DNA from: Sperchopsis tessellata
Taxonomy: Eukaryota > Arthropoda > Insecta > Coleoptera > Hydrophilidae
Direction of reading: 5' to 3'
Length of the DNA: 37,558 bases
Assembly (NCBI GenBank): GCA_033557685.1
Contig: JAWQRN010000120.1
Coordinates: 1-37,558, forward strand
Position 1 is the first letter of the stretch. Each line of letters begins with the position of its first letter. This document shows positions 11,693 to 22,841 of this stretch, piece by piece. The position numbers and the translations under genes are program-made. The notes below the pieces were generated by a model that was not told where the DNA came from, did no database searches, and saw nothing but the letters and a program-made list of their open reading frames with translations.

Positions 11693-11891
11693 ATATATTT
11701 TCGAAAGTGGTTAACTTAAATGAAATAAAATAAACACAAGTTGTACAATTGAATGCTATACGAACGGATGTACAACAAAATAGAACACAACAAATAGGTA
11801 CCCTGTTTGTTGACCTTTTATTACGTCCACTTACTCCGACCTCTGGATCAACTCTGAGGTGTTCTTATGGCCATTGTATCTATGCGCCTCA
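11693..11891 (-). repeat. Left LTR (3' LTR of a minus-strand element)
   Basis: About 199 bases similar to 12629-12827 in the same orientation, with several mismatches and small gaps. On the minus strand the repeat begins TGAGGCGCATA and ends near CACTTTCGAA plus a TA-rich end. Shared blocks include GACCTTTTATTACGTCCAC and GGTTAACT on the plus strand. The open frame coming from the interior ends inside this repeat. Confidence 0.75.
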
Positions 11892-12154
11892 TCAAGTATT
11901 TCAATTATATTTGTTGCATCATCAATTTTAACTTCATTAGATGTGTTTACATATGTTTCCTCTTCACAAATCCTATTCATGGGTATTTCTGTTTCAAATC
12001 CAGCTGTGGTTATAAGTTGAGTTTCATATGTTTCATTATTTCTATTTTGTTTTAAATCATATGTAGTTTTGTATTCAGAAAATTGTGCTGTTTCGAGATC
12101 TGTTACCTCAACTGGCACTCTATATGCGGGAACTGGTATCAGCTGCACAAGCAA
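11831..12154 (-). pseudogene. C-terminal retroelement ORF fragment
   Basis: An open frame of about 107 codons on the minus strand, rich in Glu, Thr and Asn. It starts near LVQLIPVPAYRVPVE and ends EAHRYNGHKNTSELIQRSE with a stop inside the left LTR. The end of this frame is mirrored in the other LTR, where the same repeat could read AEAHIYNHLKNT. The original function is not recognised; it lies where the end of a polyprotein would be. Confidence 0.5.
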
Positions 12155-12179
12155 TGCAGTGCTGTCCCTGGAGTTTTTG

Positions 12180-12600
12180 TTATACTGGGCCGGATGTACA
12201 CGCTAGGGAGTTTATACAGTTTCTTTTCTGTTGTCCTACCTCTCCCCATTTAAAACATGTGCCTCTCGGGGTTTTGGGCTGCTTGCAGGTTGTGTACAGG
12301 TGACCGCCTTTGCCACAGTTGTAGCAACGGATGTTGCTGCTGCCATCTTCCTTGGATTCTTTCTACATTGCAATATCACCGATGAGAAATACCGTTTGCT
12401 GTTTGTGATATCGTTCATGAGCTTCAACATTTGTGTGTTGTCCTAAACAACTTTAACTTAGCCTGCGTTTGTAAGATGTCGTTATCAAATCCTCCAGTTA
12501 GATATCTAATAACATTCCTGTCTTCTAATTTTAATTTATTTCGCAGAATAATTTTATCATGGAGATACACAGTTTTTCCATCGCCTGGCCTCAAATCTTA
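12180..12600 (-). pseudogene. Gag nucleocapsid relic with CCHC zinc knuckle
   Basis: Minus-strand translation at 12328-12283 gives RCYNCGKGGHLYTTCKQP, a canonical C-x2-C-x4-H-x4-C zinc knuckle that binds RNA in retroelement Gag proteins. A second knuckle follows as CFKWGEVGQQKRNC, in which the second Cys is Trp and the His is Gln, so it could not bind zinc. Upstream, near 12490-12570, LEDRNVIRYLTGGFDNDI resembles the Gag segment before the nucleocapsid in insect Ty3/Gypsy-type elements. Frameshifts separate these pieces. Confidence 0.8.
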
Positions 12601-12628
12601 GCATTGATGTAATGCGATTTTCTCTACA

Positions 12629-12827
12629 TGTATATTCGAAAGTGGTTAACTCAAATGAAATGAAATAAACACAGGTTGGCATTTGATACGATACGAACGG
12701 ATACACAAAATAGAACACAACACATAGCTACCCTATTTGTTGACCTTTTATTACGTCCACATATCCCGGTTTCTGGATCTGGATCAACACTGGGGTGTTC
12801 TTGAGGTGGTTGTATATATGCGCCTCA
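12629..12827 (-). repeat. Right LTR (5' LTR of a minus-strand element)
   Basis: The partner of the repeat at 11693-11891. On the minus strand it starts TGAGGCGC and ends TATACA, matching the usual TG...CA ends of LTRs. Confidence 0.75.
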
Positions 12828-13484
12828 GCGACACCAGGTGGTTGGTCGGAGGCGCCTAAACGTACTAAGTAGTACGGCGTGAAAATTTAAAATTCAAATT
12901 TATCTTACAAAATAAACATCGCGTACCTATCCGACAGCCCAGTGACGTGTGTACCATTTAAAATTCGACTAACCAACTATTATTCGTACGTGATCTGTTT
13001 TATAGCCTCGAAGAAAGGCCGAGGTATCATGTGTTTTAACAGTGAAGGACGTGAATTAATGATTCTAGACATAAAAGAAAAGTTAGTTATGGATGACCAG
13101 AATTACATATGAAATATTTCGGCAAACTGATTGAAAAGAAAATATTAAATTAATTATAAAATAAGTGGGAACACAATAATATATAATTTTATTTCTGTCA
13201 CTATATAAATTTATTTTGAGAATGCTTTTGTATCCCTGCATATAAGGGAGATATTCCAAATAAATAAATTAAGACAGGTAATACAAATTTTAATAATATC
13301 ACAATTATTATATACAATGAGCAATTAAAGTTTGAAATGAAATTTATAATGCGTTTTCGGTTGACTCGTAGACAGAACGCTCGAAGACAATTTTATTTTT
13401 TCCTAGGAGTTTTTTCCTTATGGTAATGGACTTTTGCTCTCCTACCTTATGGGCTATGACGTCATCGATCAACAGCACAAAACA
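12828..13484. other. Intergenic, no recognised feature
   Basis: The part next to the LTR (12828-13060) is less AT-rich and contains a short hairpin, CCTCG-AAGAAAGGC-CGAGG, near 13007. The remainder is AT-rich. The segment from about 13440 resembles sequence just upstream of other PLE tails in this window. Confidence 0.4.
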
Positions 13485-13605
13485 ATGCAGATAATTCATT
13501 CGTTGAATTAACATAACTCGCCTTGAAAATGTCCCTTGCAACAGTGGACGAAACGTCGGAACTTGTCAGAGCCTCTACACGGTTTCCACCAGTATAGCAC
13601 AATAC
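13485..13605 (+). mobile_element. Penelope-like element 3' tail
   Basis: It contains the shared tail found beside every PLE coding fragment here: ATAACTCGCCTTGAAAATGT, then CCCTTGCAACAGTGGACGAA, ACGTCGGAACTTGTCAGAG and CCTCTACACGGTTTCCACC. The same blocks, in the same order, follow GIY-YIG remains at 28800-28900. No coding part is attached to this copy. Confidence 0.75.
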
Positions 13606-13964
13606 ATTTTCATACGTGAAAAACTCCTACGAAAAAATTAAAACTCACGTATTCTAGCGTTTTATCTATAAGCCAACCAAAAAATTTAAGTGTAATGTAT
13701 GTATTTTACCTCAATTTTGTGAAGAAAATGTGACCTTGCTATGTTGTATGAAATAGGATACAATAAAAATTTATAAATATAATAATTCAGTTGTAATCAG
13801 ATATGACATTAATTTACCGTATAGTCAAATATTGCTCATATTTGCTCATGATGATAGTTCAAATAGTATCTCGGAGAGTTTCGTTGTTGTGTACACGTGC
13901 CCATATTGAGACTTTTCACTTTCAATTACAAAGCACATATGTGGTGAGAATATGTAAGTCTTAA

Positions 13965-14075
13965 TGTTGTTTCCGGGTAGAAATCGCGCAGAGGCTCTAA
14001 TAAATGCTGACGTTTTGTCTACTGTTGCAAGGGACATTTTTAAGGCGAGTGATGCTATTCCAATGAACGAAGTCA
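13965..14075 (-). mobile_element. Penelope-like element 3' tail, inverted
   Basis: On the minus strand this reads CACTCGCCTTAAAAATGTCC, CTTGCAACAGTAGACAAAAC, then AGAGCCTCTGCGCGATTTCT and CCCGGAAAC, matching the PLE tail at 13485. It lies tail-to-tail with the next feature. A 127-codon minus ORF across this area has no PLE protein motif and is fortuitous. Confidence 0.75.
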
Positions 14076-14094
14076 ATGTACTGATTTCATTCGT

Positions 14095-14175
14095 AGAAGT
14101 AAGGTGTTTTTCAACAGTGAACGAAACGTTAGCACTTATTATAGCTTGTACAAGGTTTCCACTAGGAAACAACGA
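14095..14175 (+). mobile_element. Penelope-like element 3' tail, plus orientation
   Basis: It reads TTTCAACAGTGAACGAAACG, TTAGCACTTATTATAGCTTG and TACAAGGTTTCCACTAGGAA, a diverged version of the tail at 13540-13600. It ends about 45 bases before the mariner-type MITE. Confidence 0.65.
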
Positions 14176-14218
14176 AAAACTCGAACACGGCTGAAGCAAG
14201 GCTCGCAGATGTAATGTA

Positions 14219-14564
14219 AAGGTGGCCAAAATTGAGCGCCGGATTTAAATTTCGAGCCATAATTTTGTTTTGCGGTTGGTAACTTTGATACTTTGACAGT
14301 TATAATCTATGATTCTTCCGATTGGAAAATATAGAACTCTATACGAAAGAACACAGCGTTATTATTGTTAAGACGCATTACAAATTCGGTGACAATTTTT
14401 CAGAGACGTCACCAAAAGAGTCAGCTATCCGAAAATAGATTAAAAAATTTGATAAAACTGGATCGGTAATGGATGCAAGACTTCATAAGTATAAACGTGG
14501 GACAAGGTCCTGTGAGCATATTGCCATGGATAATTTAAATCCAGCGCTCAATTTGGGCCACCTT
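14219..14564 (+). mobile_element. Mariner-derived MITE, 346 bp, TA-flanked
   Basis: The ends are 33-bp inverted repeats (14219-14251 and 14532-14564) that match at 31 positions, beginning AAGGTGGCC. A TA dinucleotide directly flanks both ends (14217-14218 and 14565-14566), the signature of Tc1/mariner insertion. The interior still translates to a transposase N-terminal helix-turn-helix: EHSVIIVKTHYKFGDNFSET, then a stop-interrupted IKKFDKTGSVMDAR and RGTRSCEHIA. The catalytic DDE/D domain is gone, so this is an internal-deletion derivative that would need a transposase supplied from elsewhere. Confidence 0.9.
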
Positions 14565-14566
14565 TA

Positions 14567-16714
14567 TTACCTGCACGAGTCTGCGATAAATTGTTACCTG
14601 AGCAACTAAAAGTTTACCTGTACCTAATGATGGCTATTGCTGTATAAAAAATGTCAGGGAAGTCAAAAAAGTAAATAAAGCACCATGAAGTTCTACTAGA
14701 TCATTTAGGTCAGTTTGCCCACAACAAGAGCAAAGGAAGAAATCCAGTAACACACTGAGTACTTATAATACATATCACTAAAATAAACAATCAATCTGAA
14801 TGGCTATTATTAATCAATCAAAAAGCTGAAGTACTAAGTTCCTGGTTATAGTAATGTAAATTGTTTGAAGCTGGATATAAAATAACAGTATAGTGTGGAA
14901 ACTATTCCAAGTAGTTTATCATGGAGGTGGAATCTGTCTGTAAATATATCAATAGTATCACGAATTTTAAATAACTAAGCCTTGAAATCGTAAATAATAC
15001 TTCAGTTCCTTTACTCAGACCCTGGCTGATGAGAGTATGATGGTGATTTAAACTTAAAATAACAAGAGCACTGTTATTATTATTGTGGTAAGCATAAAGA
15101 AAGAAAGAATACTTAAAGACTCACATACAAGTTTTATAAACTATTGTTGATTTATATATTTGTGGAATAGTTGCAAACGCATTATATTCTGCAACAGCAC
15201 AAACACAGAAGCCAATATTTTGTTCAGAAGAAATTATGTTTAACATCTCGCAAAAGTAATTTCGATAAAGCATTAGATAAAGCAAACGATTTCCTAGTAT
15301 GCACAAACGTAAAAAATTAAAGAAGAAAATGTCGTTTGACCCCAAATAAAAGCACTGAAAGGTGTTGTATTGAAACGAAGATACTGAATACTGAACCAAT
15401 CACTGACGATGTTTAAACCAGTTGTGTACGAGGTGCTTGAAAACCGGTAATACATAAATAACGATTATCTTGTGTCAACTTTATTTGAATATCATAATCA
15501 TATTGAGAGCCGATAAATTTGTACATTTACACTTGATAATTTTGGAGCTGTGAGGGATGAGTAAGAGAAACGCTTTCATAAGGATATACTCACTATGGAA
15601 AAACTTTACATCTTAAGAAGTTCACAATGGTATACACAAAAATGTAGCAGGTATTTCTACATATTATAATAATTAATTACCAGTTAAAATCATTGGTCAT
15701 TGTTAAATATTTAAAATTTTGAGAACCGGTATACATTTCGATGTAGACATGACATATAAAGACTAATATAATGTTTAGTTAGAATAATTACATCAATTGC
15801 TTTAGATTATAAAATAGTTAGATTTTCCATAGTTGAAAATGTAATAATGTAAAGTATGCATATAGTGATACATTCGATCGGTATTTGTATCATTTACAGA
15901 TAAAATAAATAAGAACAATATCATATAATAATCTATCAAAAGCGCAATCGTAAACACACACATAATTAACGATTATTATTTTCTACGTGATAATTATAGA
16001 CTATACTAGTGACAGTTTCACGAAATAATTTTGTATTGAAATTTTAGTTATAACTAGAAAGTATATTTGTACTTTAATATTGGAAAGTAGCACATAACAT
16101 ATGTTTAATTGTCAATAACAGATACAAGAAATGGTTCATAATTATTGCCAGTCAGAAGCGAGACTTGAATGAAGGTAGATGACTATCGAGTTAAGTTTCC
16201 CCTTGAGACGTGTACGTGTTCAAAGGAAATATGTGCCCAAGTTGCATCACTGCACTGAGATTTAGTTTTCAAATAATATAAGTAAACTGAATTTGAACAG
16301 AAAGGAGAAAAATAAAGAGATACTGTTTAACATATTTTATTAATGCTATTATGGTATTGTACACAACAACTGTCACTAGTATTATTTACATTTTTAAGTC
16401 CTTTTCACAATGTATATTACAGAAACAAGTTACCACTTAATATAGCAGTTTTAATCTACACCCCATTTTAAGCAGCCAAATTTCTAAACTTATAAAATAA
16501 ACTTAAGATCATTAAACTCCCTATCACTAATGATATTATGATAACGGCAATAACGTTTCTTTAAAGAGTGGCAAAATCCTTAATTTTCAATTTAACGTAA
16601 ATTTGAGAATAAAGAAATCTAATACTTTGCCGAAAGTATGATAAGGACAAAGAAAATAAAGGATAAATATATCTATATAAGGGAGAGTACATTGATGTCT
16701 TTGATTCGATATGG
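14567..16714. other. Intergenic, no recognised feature
   Basis: About 2.1 kb of AT-rich sequence with only short ORFs. A 92-codon minus frame at 15121-15399 is hydrophobic and low in complexity, with no motif; I treat it as chance. Confidence 0.4.
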
Positions 16715-17095
16715 TGTTTTGGGCGCTTTGGGTTGAATTTAAAACTCAGAAGAGAGCTGTGCGTATAATGTTTCGTTTTAATGGGAACGAATCAGGTATA
16801 GATACTTCTCAAACTAATAAAATATTCTCTTCCCGCAATTTATATTTTTTCTATGTTAATGTACGTTCTTCTGCATCAAGATTTCCTTGAGAGGAACTTA
16901 CATATGCATGAATATAACACGAGAAATCGTGAACATCTTAGAACGGATGCCCCAAACTACACTAGGTTTGTAAACGGTACAATTTATTGGGCAATAGTCT
17001 TATTTAACAAGTTGCCGAGGAGAATTTAAACACTTGGATCGGAATATGCATTCAAGTAGTCCATCAAGCAACTTTGATTATCGGACGTCTTTTAT
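16715..17095 (+). pseudogene. LINE reverse-transcriptase ORF, C-terminal fragment
   Basis: Frames in this stretch give FKTQKRAVRIMFRFNGNES, then SSRNLYFFYVNVRSSASRF, then MHEYNTRNREHLRTDAPNYT followed by RFVNGTIYWAIVLFNKLPRR. These match in order the conserved end of Jockey-type LINE ORF2 proteins: QKRAVRxI, the leucine-rich block, HxYNTRxRxxL, and the LFNxLP motif. Stops and shifts break the frame. The catalytic domain upstream is absent, as expected for a 5'-truncated insertion. Confidence 0.75.
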
Positions 17096-19487
17096 TTATT
17101 GGCAGAAGTCGAAATATTTCTTGAAAATGCATAGTTAATATAATGTTCCGTTTTCCTGGTTTTTGACTGATATGTGTGGCACTTCGTTGACTACTTTGTT
17201 TTTGACTTTAGCAATAATTTATGTATGTTGTTTCACCTTTTTGATTATTTTCTGTGCTCCTATTGTGGGGTTATGTATAACATTATTCACAGGTGCTGGT
17301 ACTTTCGAAGTACTTACTAATTACTTGAATTTACAATTTACTTCTTATATTCTAAAAATTACATTTACAGGTTATAGCATTTTTGAGTTAACATGTACAC
17401 ACACCATACCAAAAATAGTTATATCTGTTTCAGGGGATCCAAAAACTTCGAACTTCGAAAACCGGAAGTCAGTTCTTTGCGTTTAAAATATTTTATCCTT
17501 AATATTATAAGTGGAGAAATTAAAACATAAAACTGTTTTTTTCTATTCTGTTAGTAGGTGCTATAAATTAAGAATGTTAAAAATATATGGATTCAAATTC
17601 ATTAAGACAAGTTATATTTATATTCTATTTTTTCGCTGTAATAAATTGTCCATTTTTTACACAAAAAGATTTAATATATAGTAAAAAAGTTCAAAACATT
17701 CCCAGAATATTTGATATACGTATCCTAAATAGTGTACATCATTTTCATGATAATCGATGTTTTAAAAGTCTGCAGTGTTCCTTTGTTGCTCAAATTTTGA
17801 AGGGCAATTTAACATTTATTATAAAATAAAATCAGCAGGATACAAAATGAGAAACACCTACCAGAAACGGTAATGTATAAAAGACTTAAGTGTGTCATAT
17901 ATAAAGATTTTCATTCAATTAACTTACAGATCTTATATTTCATTAATACCTGTATATAATAGATTCGTAACTACGAATTACTCACACAGCATGCATTCGC
18001 AAATTATTCAACTAGAAATATAATATGCTTTACATCTGTTCTTTTAATTTAGTGTTAAGATATGTAGTAATTTAGAAAACATTTTAATTCCGACGATTAT
18101 TGAAATAAAATGTTGGCAATGACTCTTAATATATGCAAAGTATTCTTGAAAAGTGTCATTGACAAGATGAGTTTAAAACATTTGTGAAGAAAGTGAAAGC
18201 AATTTTTAACTTATTAGCCGATAAATTATGTAAATTTCTGATAATATGATTTAAATAAACAACTTCGGTATTCAATATGCATATCAATAAAATAAACAAA
18301 GATATTTTAAAAATTTTGAAAACATTTTGGGTGCACTTAAATGAAATTTGTATAAACATTTATTAAGTGAGAGTAAATGATGCAAAATGAAAAGGTCAGA
18401 CCAGAAAAAATTAGACATAATGATCGATAGTAAAAATATATTAAATAATTGTCAAGAAGATTTTGAGAAAACATAATGGTAAACACGGAACGGGTTTTAC
18501 TGAAATATATTATATTCAAACTGATAGATTTTGGTAAAAAATTACATTCAGTAACAAGCAAGTATTTTTTAATTTTTCTGGAATGATATTTACAAAATTA
18601 ACTAATATATTTAGGGGTGGGGTCTTTGTCCATCTATCTCATATATATTTGAATTTCCAAACCAAAATCTAAAAAACAGTTGTATAAAAAATCGGTATAT
18701 AGTAAAATAATTGAACAATAATTATTTTACGCCATTTTTGCACGTTTTTTTGTTGTTCGAATTCGCTTTGCAGACGTTCAGCAACATTTTGGAAATTGAT
18801 AACATATTATGAAAACTTGTTTTTATATGCAGGTTAAACATTTGTTCACGTATGATTTGTATTTTAGGATTTAAATTTTAATTTGAAATTGTAGTAAATA
18901 AAATAGACTCCAACTTTAAGTACATATAGGCTGAACTAATTTTCTGAAGTTATAACTCATTAACGGACATTAGTGTTATTACAAGGGAAAATTATTTTGT
19001 TTCAATATTATTACATTTGTAATATCAACCCTAAAAATATGATTAGATAACCAGGCTTAATCTCATACTGTTATCTGAAAACGAGAAAATGGTACCGGCA
19101 GCTGATTCTCAACAAACTATAGCTAATCCTCATATTTAGAGCAAAAACAAATTTGTGTATTTGTAAGCTATTATAAAATCTCGATGCGAACAAAATATAA
19201 TGCAACGTTTTGCAAAATAAAATCAGGATAATGTTATATATTAAATGACACGCAAAAAGCAAATAAAAGACCTCTTACATTAATAATAAATAACTCACCG
19301 TTTACAGGAAATTCAGATACTTTATATTCTGATAGTATTGTATTACCTGACAAGTTTTTACCAGGGTTCTAGATCTGTTCGCAAAATAATATTATTTCAG
19401 AAGATTTAGTAAATAAATATAAATTACAACCTTGTATGAAAAATATATATAAAATAATTTTTTTGTGTTGTTAAACAAATGTTTCAG
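17096..19487. other. Intergenic, two short unassigned frames
   Basis: AT-rich sequence. A 107-codon plus frame (17163-17486) starts at TTG and is hydrophobic. An ATG frame of 80 codons (17587-17829) begins MDSNSLRQVIFIFYFFAVIN, which looks like a signal peptide, but hydrophobic frames are common in such AT-rich DNA. Neither has a recognisable domain, and neither is called as a gene. Confidence 0.35.
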
Positions 19488-19653
19488 AAACCTTAATGAT
19501 ACGATCCAAGATTTTATGAACAAACAAAACGGATATCGACATTCAGTACAATTATTTAACGGTAGTACCGTAACAAAATTTAAAAAAACTAAAGCTATTG
19601 CCAATCATATTTTACATTTCATTAAACATTCGGAACTAGATATTTCAAAATAA
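19488..19653 (+). CDS. Possible orphan terminal exon, function unknown
   Basis: An acceptor-like ACAAATGTTTCAG is followed by about 54 open codons. They read NLNDTIQDFMNKQNGYRHSV, then QLFNGSTVTKFKKTKAIANH and end HSELDISK with a TAA. The polar composition is unlike the surrounding hydrophobic chance frames, so it may be a real last exon or the relic of one. A second short acceptor-led frame (NSDTLYSDSIVLPDKFLPG, near 19306-19370) lies just upstream. No canonical donor links the two, and I recognise no family. Confidence 0.25.
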
Positions 19654-19689
19654 TGGAGGTATTAAATAAAACGGTAATTATCTTTATGG

Positions 19690-20935
19690 AAGGTATTTTC
19701 TGGTTGAAACCCTGTAGAGGCTCTTAAAAGTGCCGAAGTTGCGTCTACTGTTGCACGGGACATTTTCAAAGTAGTTGATGTTATTTCAGTGGTTGAACTT
19801 ATATAGGAAAATACTGTAGTGGGGGTAGCACTAGTGTGCCGCAGTTCTATTCGGATAGTTGTTATCGAGCTCCTACACACGATACTCGAACAGAAACGAT
19901 TGGAAGTTGAAAACCAACGTTCTGGGGAAATAGAAAGACTATCAAGCCAATACTTTGGTATTTTTAAAAAAAATTGGTTGTTTGAGTGACGTAACCAAAG
20001 CGAGTATAGCTTGTGTACTCCTTTAGACGAATGTCAATCGTATGCTTGGTATTTTCGATATAAACCTTACCACAGGAGTAAGAGACCTGAAACCCCCTTC
20101 GTTTTACAGCGGAATATTATATTTTGAAGAAAGGTGAACTAAAGAGATCTTTTAAATTGAAGAGAAGACCGATTTTTGTAAAATTTTCTTAGAATATAGA
20201 CGATTTTGGCCATCGAATCCTTAAAATATGTTACCTTTATCTCAAGGGTATTTCCGACAACGATAGGTGGATTTATAAAACATCTTTTTGACCTTTGATT
20301 AATGATAAATCATATCTATTGTACAAAAGAGCATCGTTGATAGTACGCAACTCCTGAGAAAGTAGAGTTGTATCTCACAACTTGAAAGCTCGCTGTACGA
20401 CTAATTAATCACATACATTTTCGGACAGCAGAGATATTGTGACAATGTATGAAGGTACCTTTTAACATGGGCGGGCTCACGATAAACATAATGGAGATGT
20501 GAATCTACGTTTATCTAAAAAAGAAAGAGGACCAGATGACAATCTTCATCGCAAAACGAATATTGGGATGTTGGGGATTGACGTGATTGAAAAAGGCATT
20601 TAGTGAATTTCTTCCCAGCAACTATATAACATACATGTTATTTGCGTAATAGAACCAGCATTTGAGCTTTATATCGGAGGACGATAATTCCGACTGTTCT
20701 AATACCTCCACAAAAATATTTGCAGTAATAGCAGACAACGGAGAACCCATAGCAGTTTCAGAACTATGTTCAGAGAATTGGTCCCTATTCGTAAATAATC
20801 CTCCTCTCTCCGTAAATCTCTAATGTTGCTAATAGAAGGATCGCCGGATATACTGGTGAGAAGGGACTTGGCATCGAAGTTGATCATTAACATAACATAC
20901 ATAGACATATTTATTAACGACATTACTAGATAGTC
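19690..20935 (-). mobile_element. Penelope-like element, RT and GIY-YIG relic, minus strand
   Basis: From high to low coordinates the minus strand holds the PLE order. A reverse-transcriptase part comes first (INFDAKSLLTSISGDPSI, SETAMGSPLSAITANIFVE, then CWFYYANNMYVI). Next comes the HPNIRFAMKI block, then a GIY-YIG endonuclease part near 20100-19990 (YSCGKVYIENTKHTIDIRLK and EYTSYTRFGY), then the shared tail at about 19800-19690. PLEs copy themselves with a telomerase-like reverse transcriptase and cut DNA with the GIY-YIG nuclease. Here the catalytic Asp-Asp pair is Asn-Asn and many stops are present, so the copy is dead. Confidence 0.85.
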
Positions 20936-21059
20936 TATTTCTTTTTAATTTCTAATAATTCTCAAAAATATGAAATAATTTTACAAACTAATTTTGGCAA
21001 TAGATACATGACAATTTTGGCATTTTAGGAGCTAGTCATATACTAAAAATCTGTCCAAG

Positions 21060-21680
21060 AAAATGAGAAGAGTTTTGTATGTGGGATTCGGATCGTCCTA
21101 CAAATTTGCTCTGTAACGGGGTCAAGAATCGGGCCAATTTGTATGTGGGAGATCCTACTAAACTAATAATTGATCGAAAATGCATCAAAGCTGAAAGAAA
21201 CGTCTTGTATACTATTCGCCAAGGATTCAACACAAATTGGCCGCATTCTAAGAAAATTCTTTCTGCGGTTTATCTGGTATTTTGTTCATGTGGTAAGCTT
21301 TCTATTGGAGAAATCAAGCGTATGATTACTACTCGGTTAAAAGAGCACAAACGTTGTACTCGTTTTGGTCATATTAGTAAATCAGCCGTGGCTTTTATGA
21401 AATAGATCATACCACATTATGTTTCATGATAGCAAAGTCTTAGCTCGAAAGCTATCGTATTTTCAGAACATTCAGAGAAGCCGTTGATGTTATAGCTGTC
21501 TCAATAATATTAATGGGGGCAATGGTTTGCAAGACCCCCTGGCTGATTTTTCTTCTTCTACCACTCGATAATATCTACCAGAATGGAACTGCGCTGTCTT
21601 AGTGGTAATATTCACTCAGTCCGGTTCAGTATGTTGAAGTAATTCATTGAAGTAACATAACTCGCCCATAACAAAGCCCT
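21060..21680 (+). mobile_element. Penelope-like element, GIY-YIG part, plus strand
   Basis: A 108-codon frame (21079-21405) ends in a GIY-YIG endonuclease module: SAVYLVFCSCGKLSIGEIKR, then MITTRLKEHKRCTRFGHISK and SAVAF. In related elements the motif reads GVYxIPCxCGKxYIGxT, so the second half (YIG) is changed to SIG here. Downstream, HDSKVLARKLSYF continues the PLE pattern, and the tail starts at about 21640 with TTGAAGTAACATAACTCGCC. The tail is then cut by a LINE fragment. It lies head-to-head with the minus-strand PLE ending at 20935. Confidence 0.82.
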
Positions 21681-22455
21681 ATCAAGTATGCGCTTACTCG
21701 GATGACATATTAATCATGGCAAGAAGCTATAGGACTTTAGTGGAGACTTTCGTAAACATAGAAAGATAGATGAAAATGTTGGGGCTGATGATATATGAAA
21801 ATAAAACAAAGTATCTCAGACTATCACGGGACAACCAACGGAGAGCTCCGGAAAACATAACAATAGACACTTATAATTTCGAAAGAGTAGCAAGCTTCAA
21901 GTACCTTGGTGTTCAATTCAACAATTCTAATTCCATGACATTGTGCTTGCAAGAAAGGATACAGGCTGTAAACAGATGTTATTATACACACATGAAACTT
22001 TTCAAGTCAAAGATTATATCCAATAACTCTAAACTGAGGATGTATAAAATCTTAGTAAGGTCTGTTTTGTCTTTTGTGCGGAAACGTGGAATATGGCGGA
22101 GGTCGACCAAAATTCCGTCAGAATCTTTGAATGCAAAATATTAAGAAAGATCTACGTCTAGGGGCAGACATAAGAATACGAATCAATCACGAACTGCAAG
22201 TACCGATAGTGGGGGAGGATAAAGTAAGATTCATAAAAGCACAGAGGATCAGATGGGCCGGGTACATGTTAAGAATGCCGGAAGATAGAGCCCCCAAAAT
22301 TATATACAAGGCTGTACTAACTACCTCAAGGGATAGAGGTACACGTAGAGCAAGATGGAGAGACAAGCTGAGAGATGACATGACAATTCTACAGGTGCCA
22401 AATTGGGATAGAATGGCCGGGGATCGGGTTACGTGAAAGAGGATTGTTAAGGAGG
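21680..22455 (+). mobile_element. 5'-truncated LINE fragment inside a PLE tail
   Basis: It starts at the catalytic motif of a non-LTR reverse transcriptase, AYSDDILIMARSYRTLVETF, followed by MLGLMIYENKTKYLRLSRD and FERVASFKYLGVQFNNSNS. The thumb/C-terminal part follows, RCYYTHMKLFKSKIISNNSK. A frameshift near 22130 leads to RINHELQ, RIRWAGYMLRMPEDRAP and RRARWRDKLRDDM. These match in order the ORF2 C-terminus of insect LINEs. It runs into GGCCTCTACACGGTTTCCAC, which is PLE tail sequence. Confidence 0.82.
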
Positions 22456-22490
22456 CCTCTACACGGTTTCCACCCGGAAATACCATTTAT
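22456..22490 (+). mobile_element. Distal remnant of the interrupted PLE tail
   Basis: GCCTCTACACGGTTTCCACC followed by CGGAAATA is the last block of the PLE tail seen at 13575-13600. About 50 bases of tail normally found between the TAACTCGCC block and this block are missing at the LINE junction. Confidence 0.7.
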
Positions 22491-22841
22491 ATATGGTGGA
22501 AGTTTTAATATGAATAGTTAACCAGCTCGCTTTTAATATTAAAGCCAACAATAATTAATAAAGGGGCCCAAATCTAAAGTTTAAGGCTAGGACTATTTAA
22601 ATAATAATTATGCCATGATCTATATGTTCTGGGGCCAGTATATTTTCTTTCAAGCAAATTAATTTTAAAAAATTGATTCGTAGTAGTTATTGATCAGAAA
22701 TGGAAGTATGCAAAATTGATCACGCACATTTTTTTATGATAAATAACTATCTTGCACTGTCCATATTAGAAGCAAATTATCTGTAACTATACGTAATCAA
22801 ATATTTAATAGACTTGACCGTTACTTCATGAAACTTCATAT

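Larger units (their letters stand above)
11693..12827 (-). mobile_element. Internally deleted LTR retrotransposon
   Basis: Two direct repeats of about 199 bp flank a 737-bp interior that holds gag remains on the minus strand. The 1,135-bp total is far too short for a full element, and protease, reverse transcriptase and integrase are absent. No clear target-site duplication, primer-binding site or polypurine tract was found. The divergence between the two LTRs shows that it is an old insertion. Confidence 0.75.

Noticed and set aside
13846..14229. 127-codon minus-strand ORF
   Set aside because: It spans two PLE tails in opposite orientation, which are non-coding in the other copies, and contains no protein motif.
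17163..17829. Two hydrophobic plus-strand frames of 107 and 80 codons
   Set aside because: Hydrophobic frames arise easily in AT-rich DNA, no conserved domain is visible, and one begins only at TTG.
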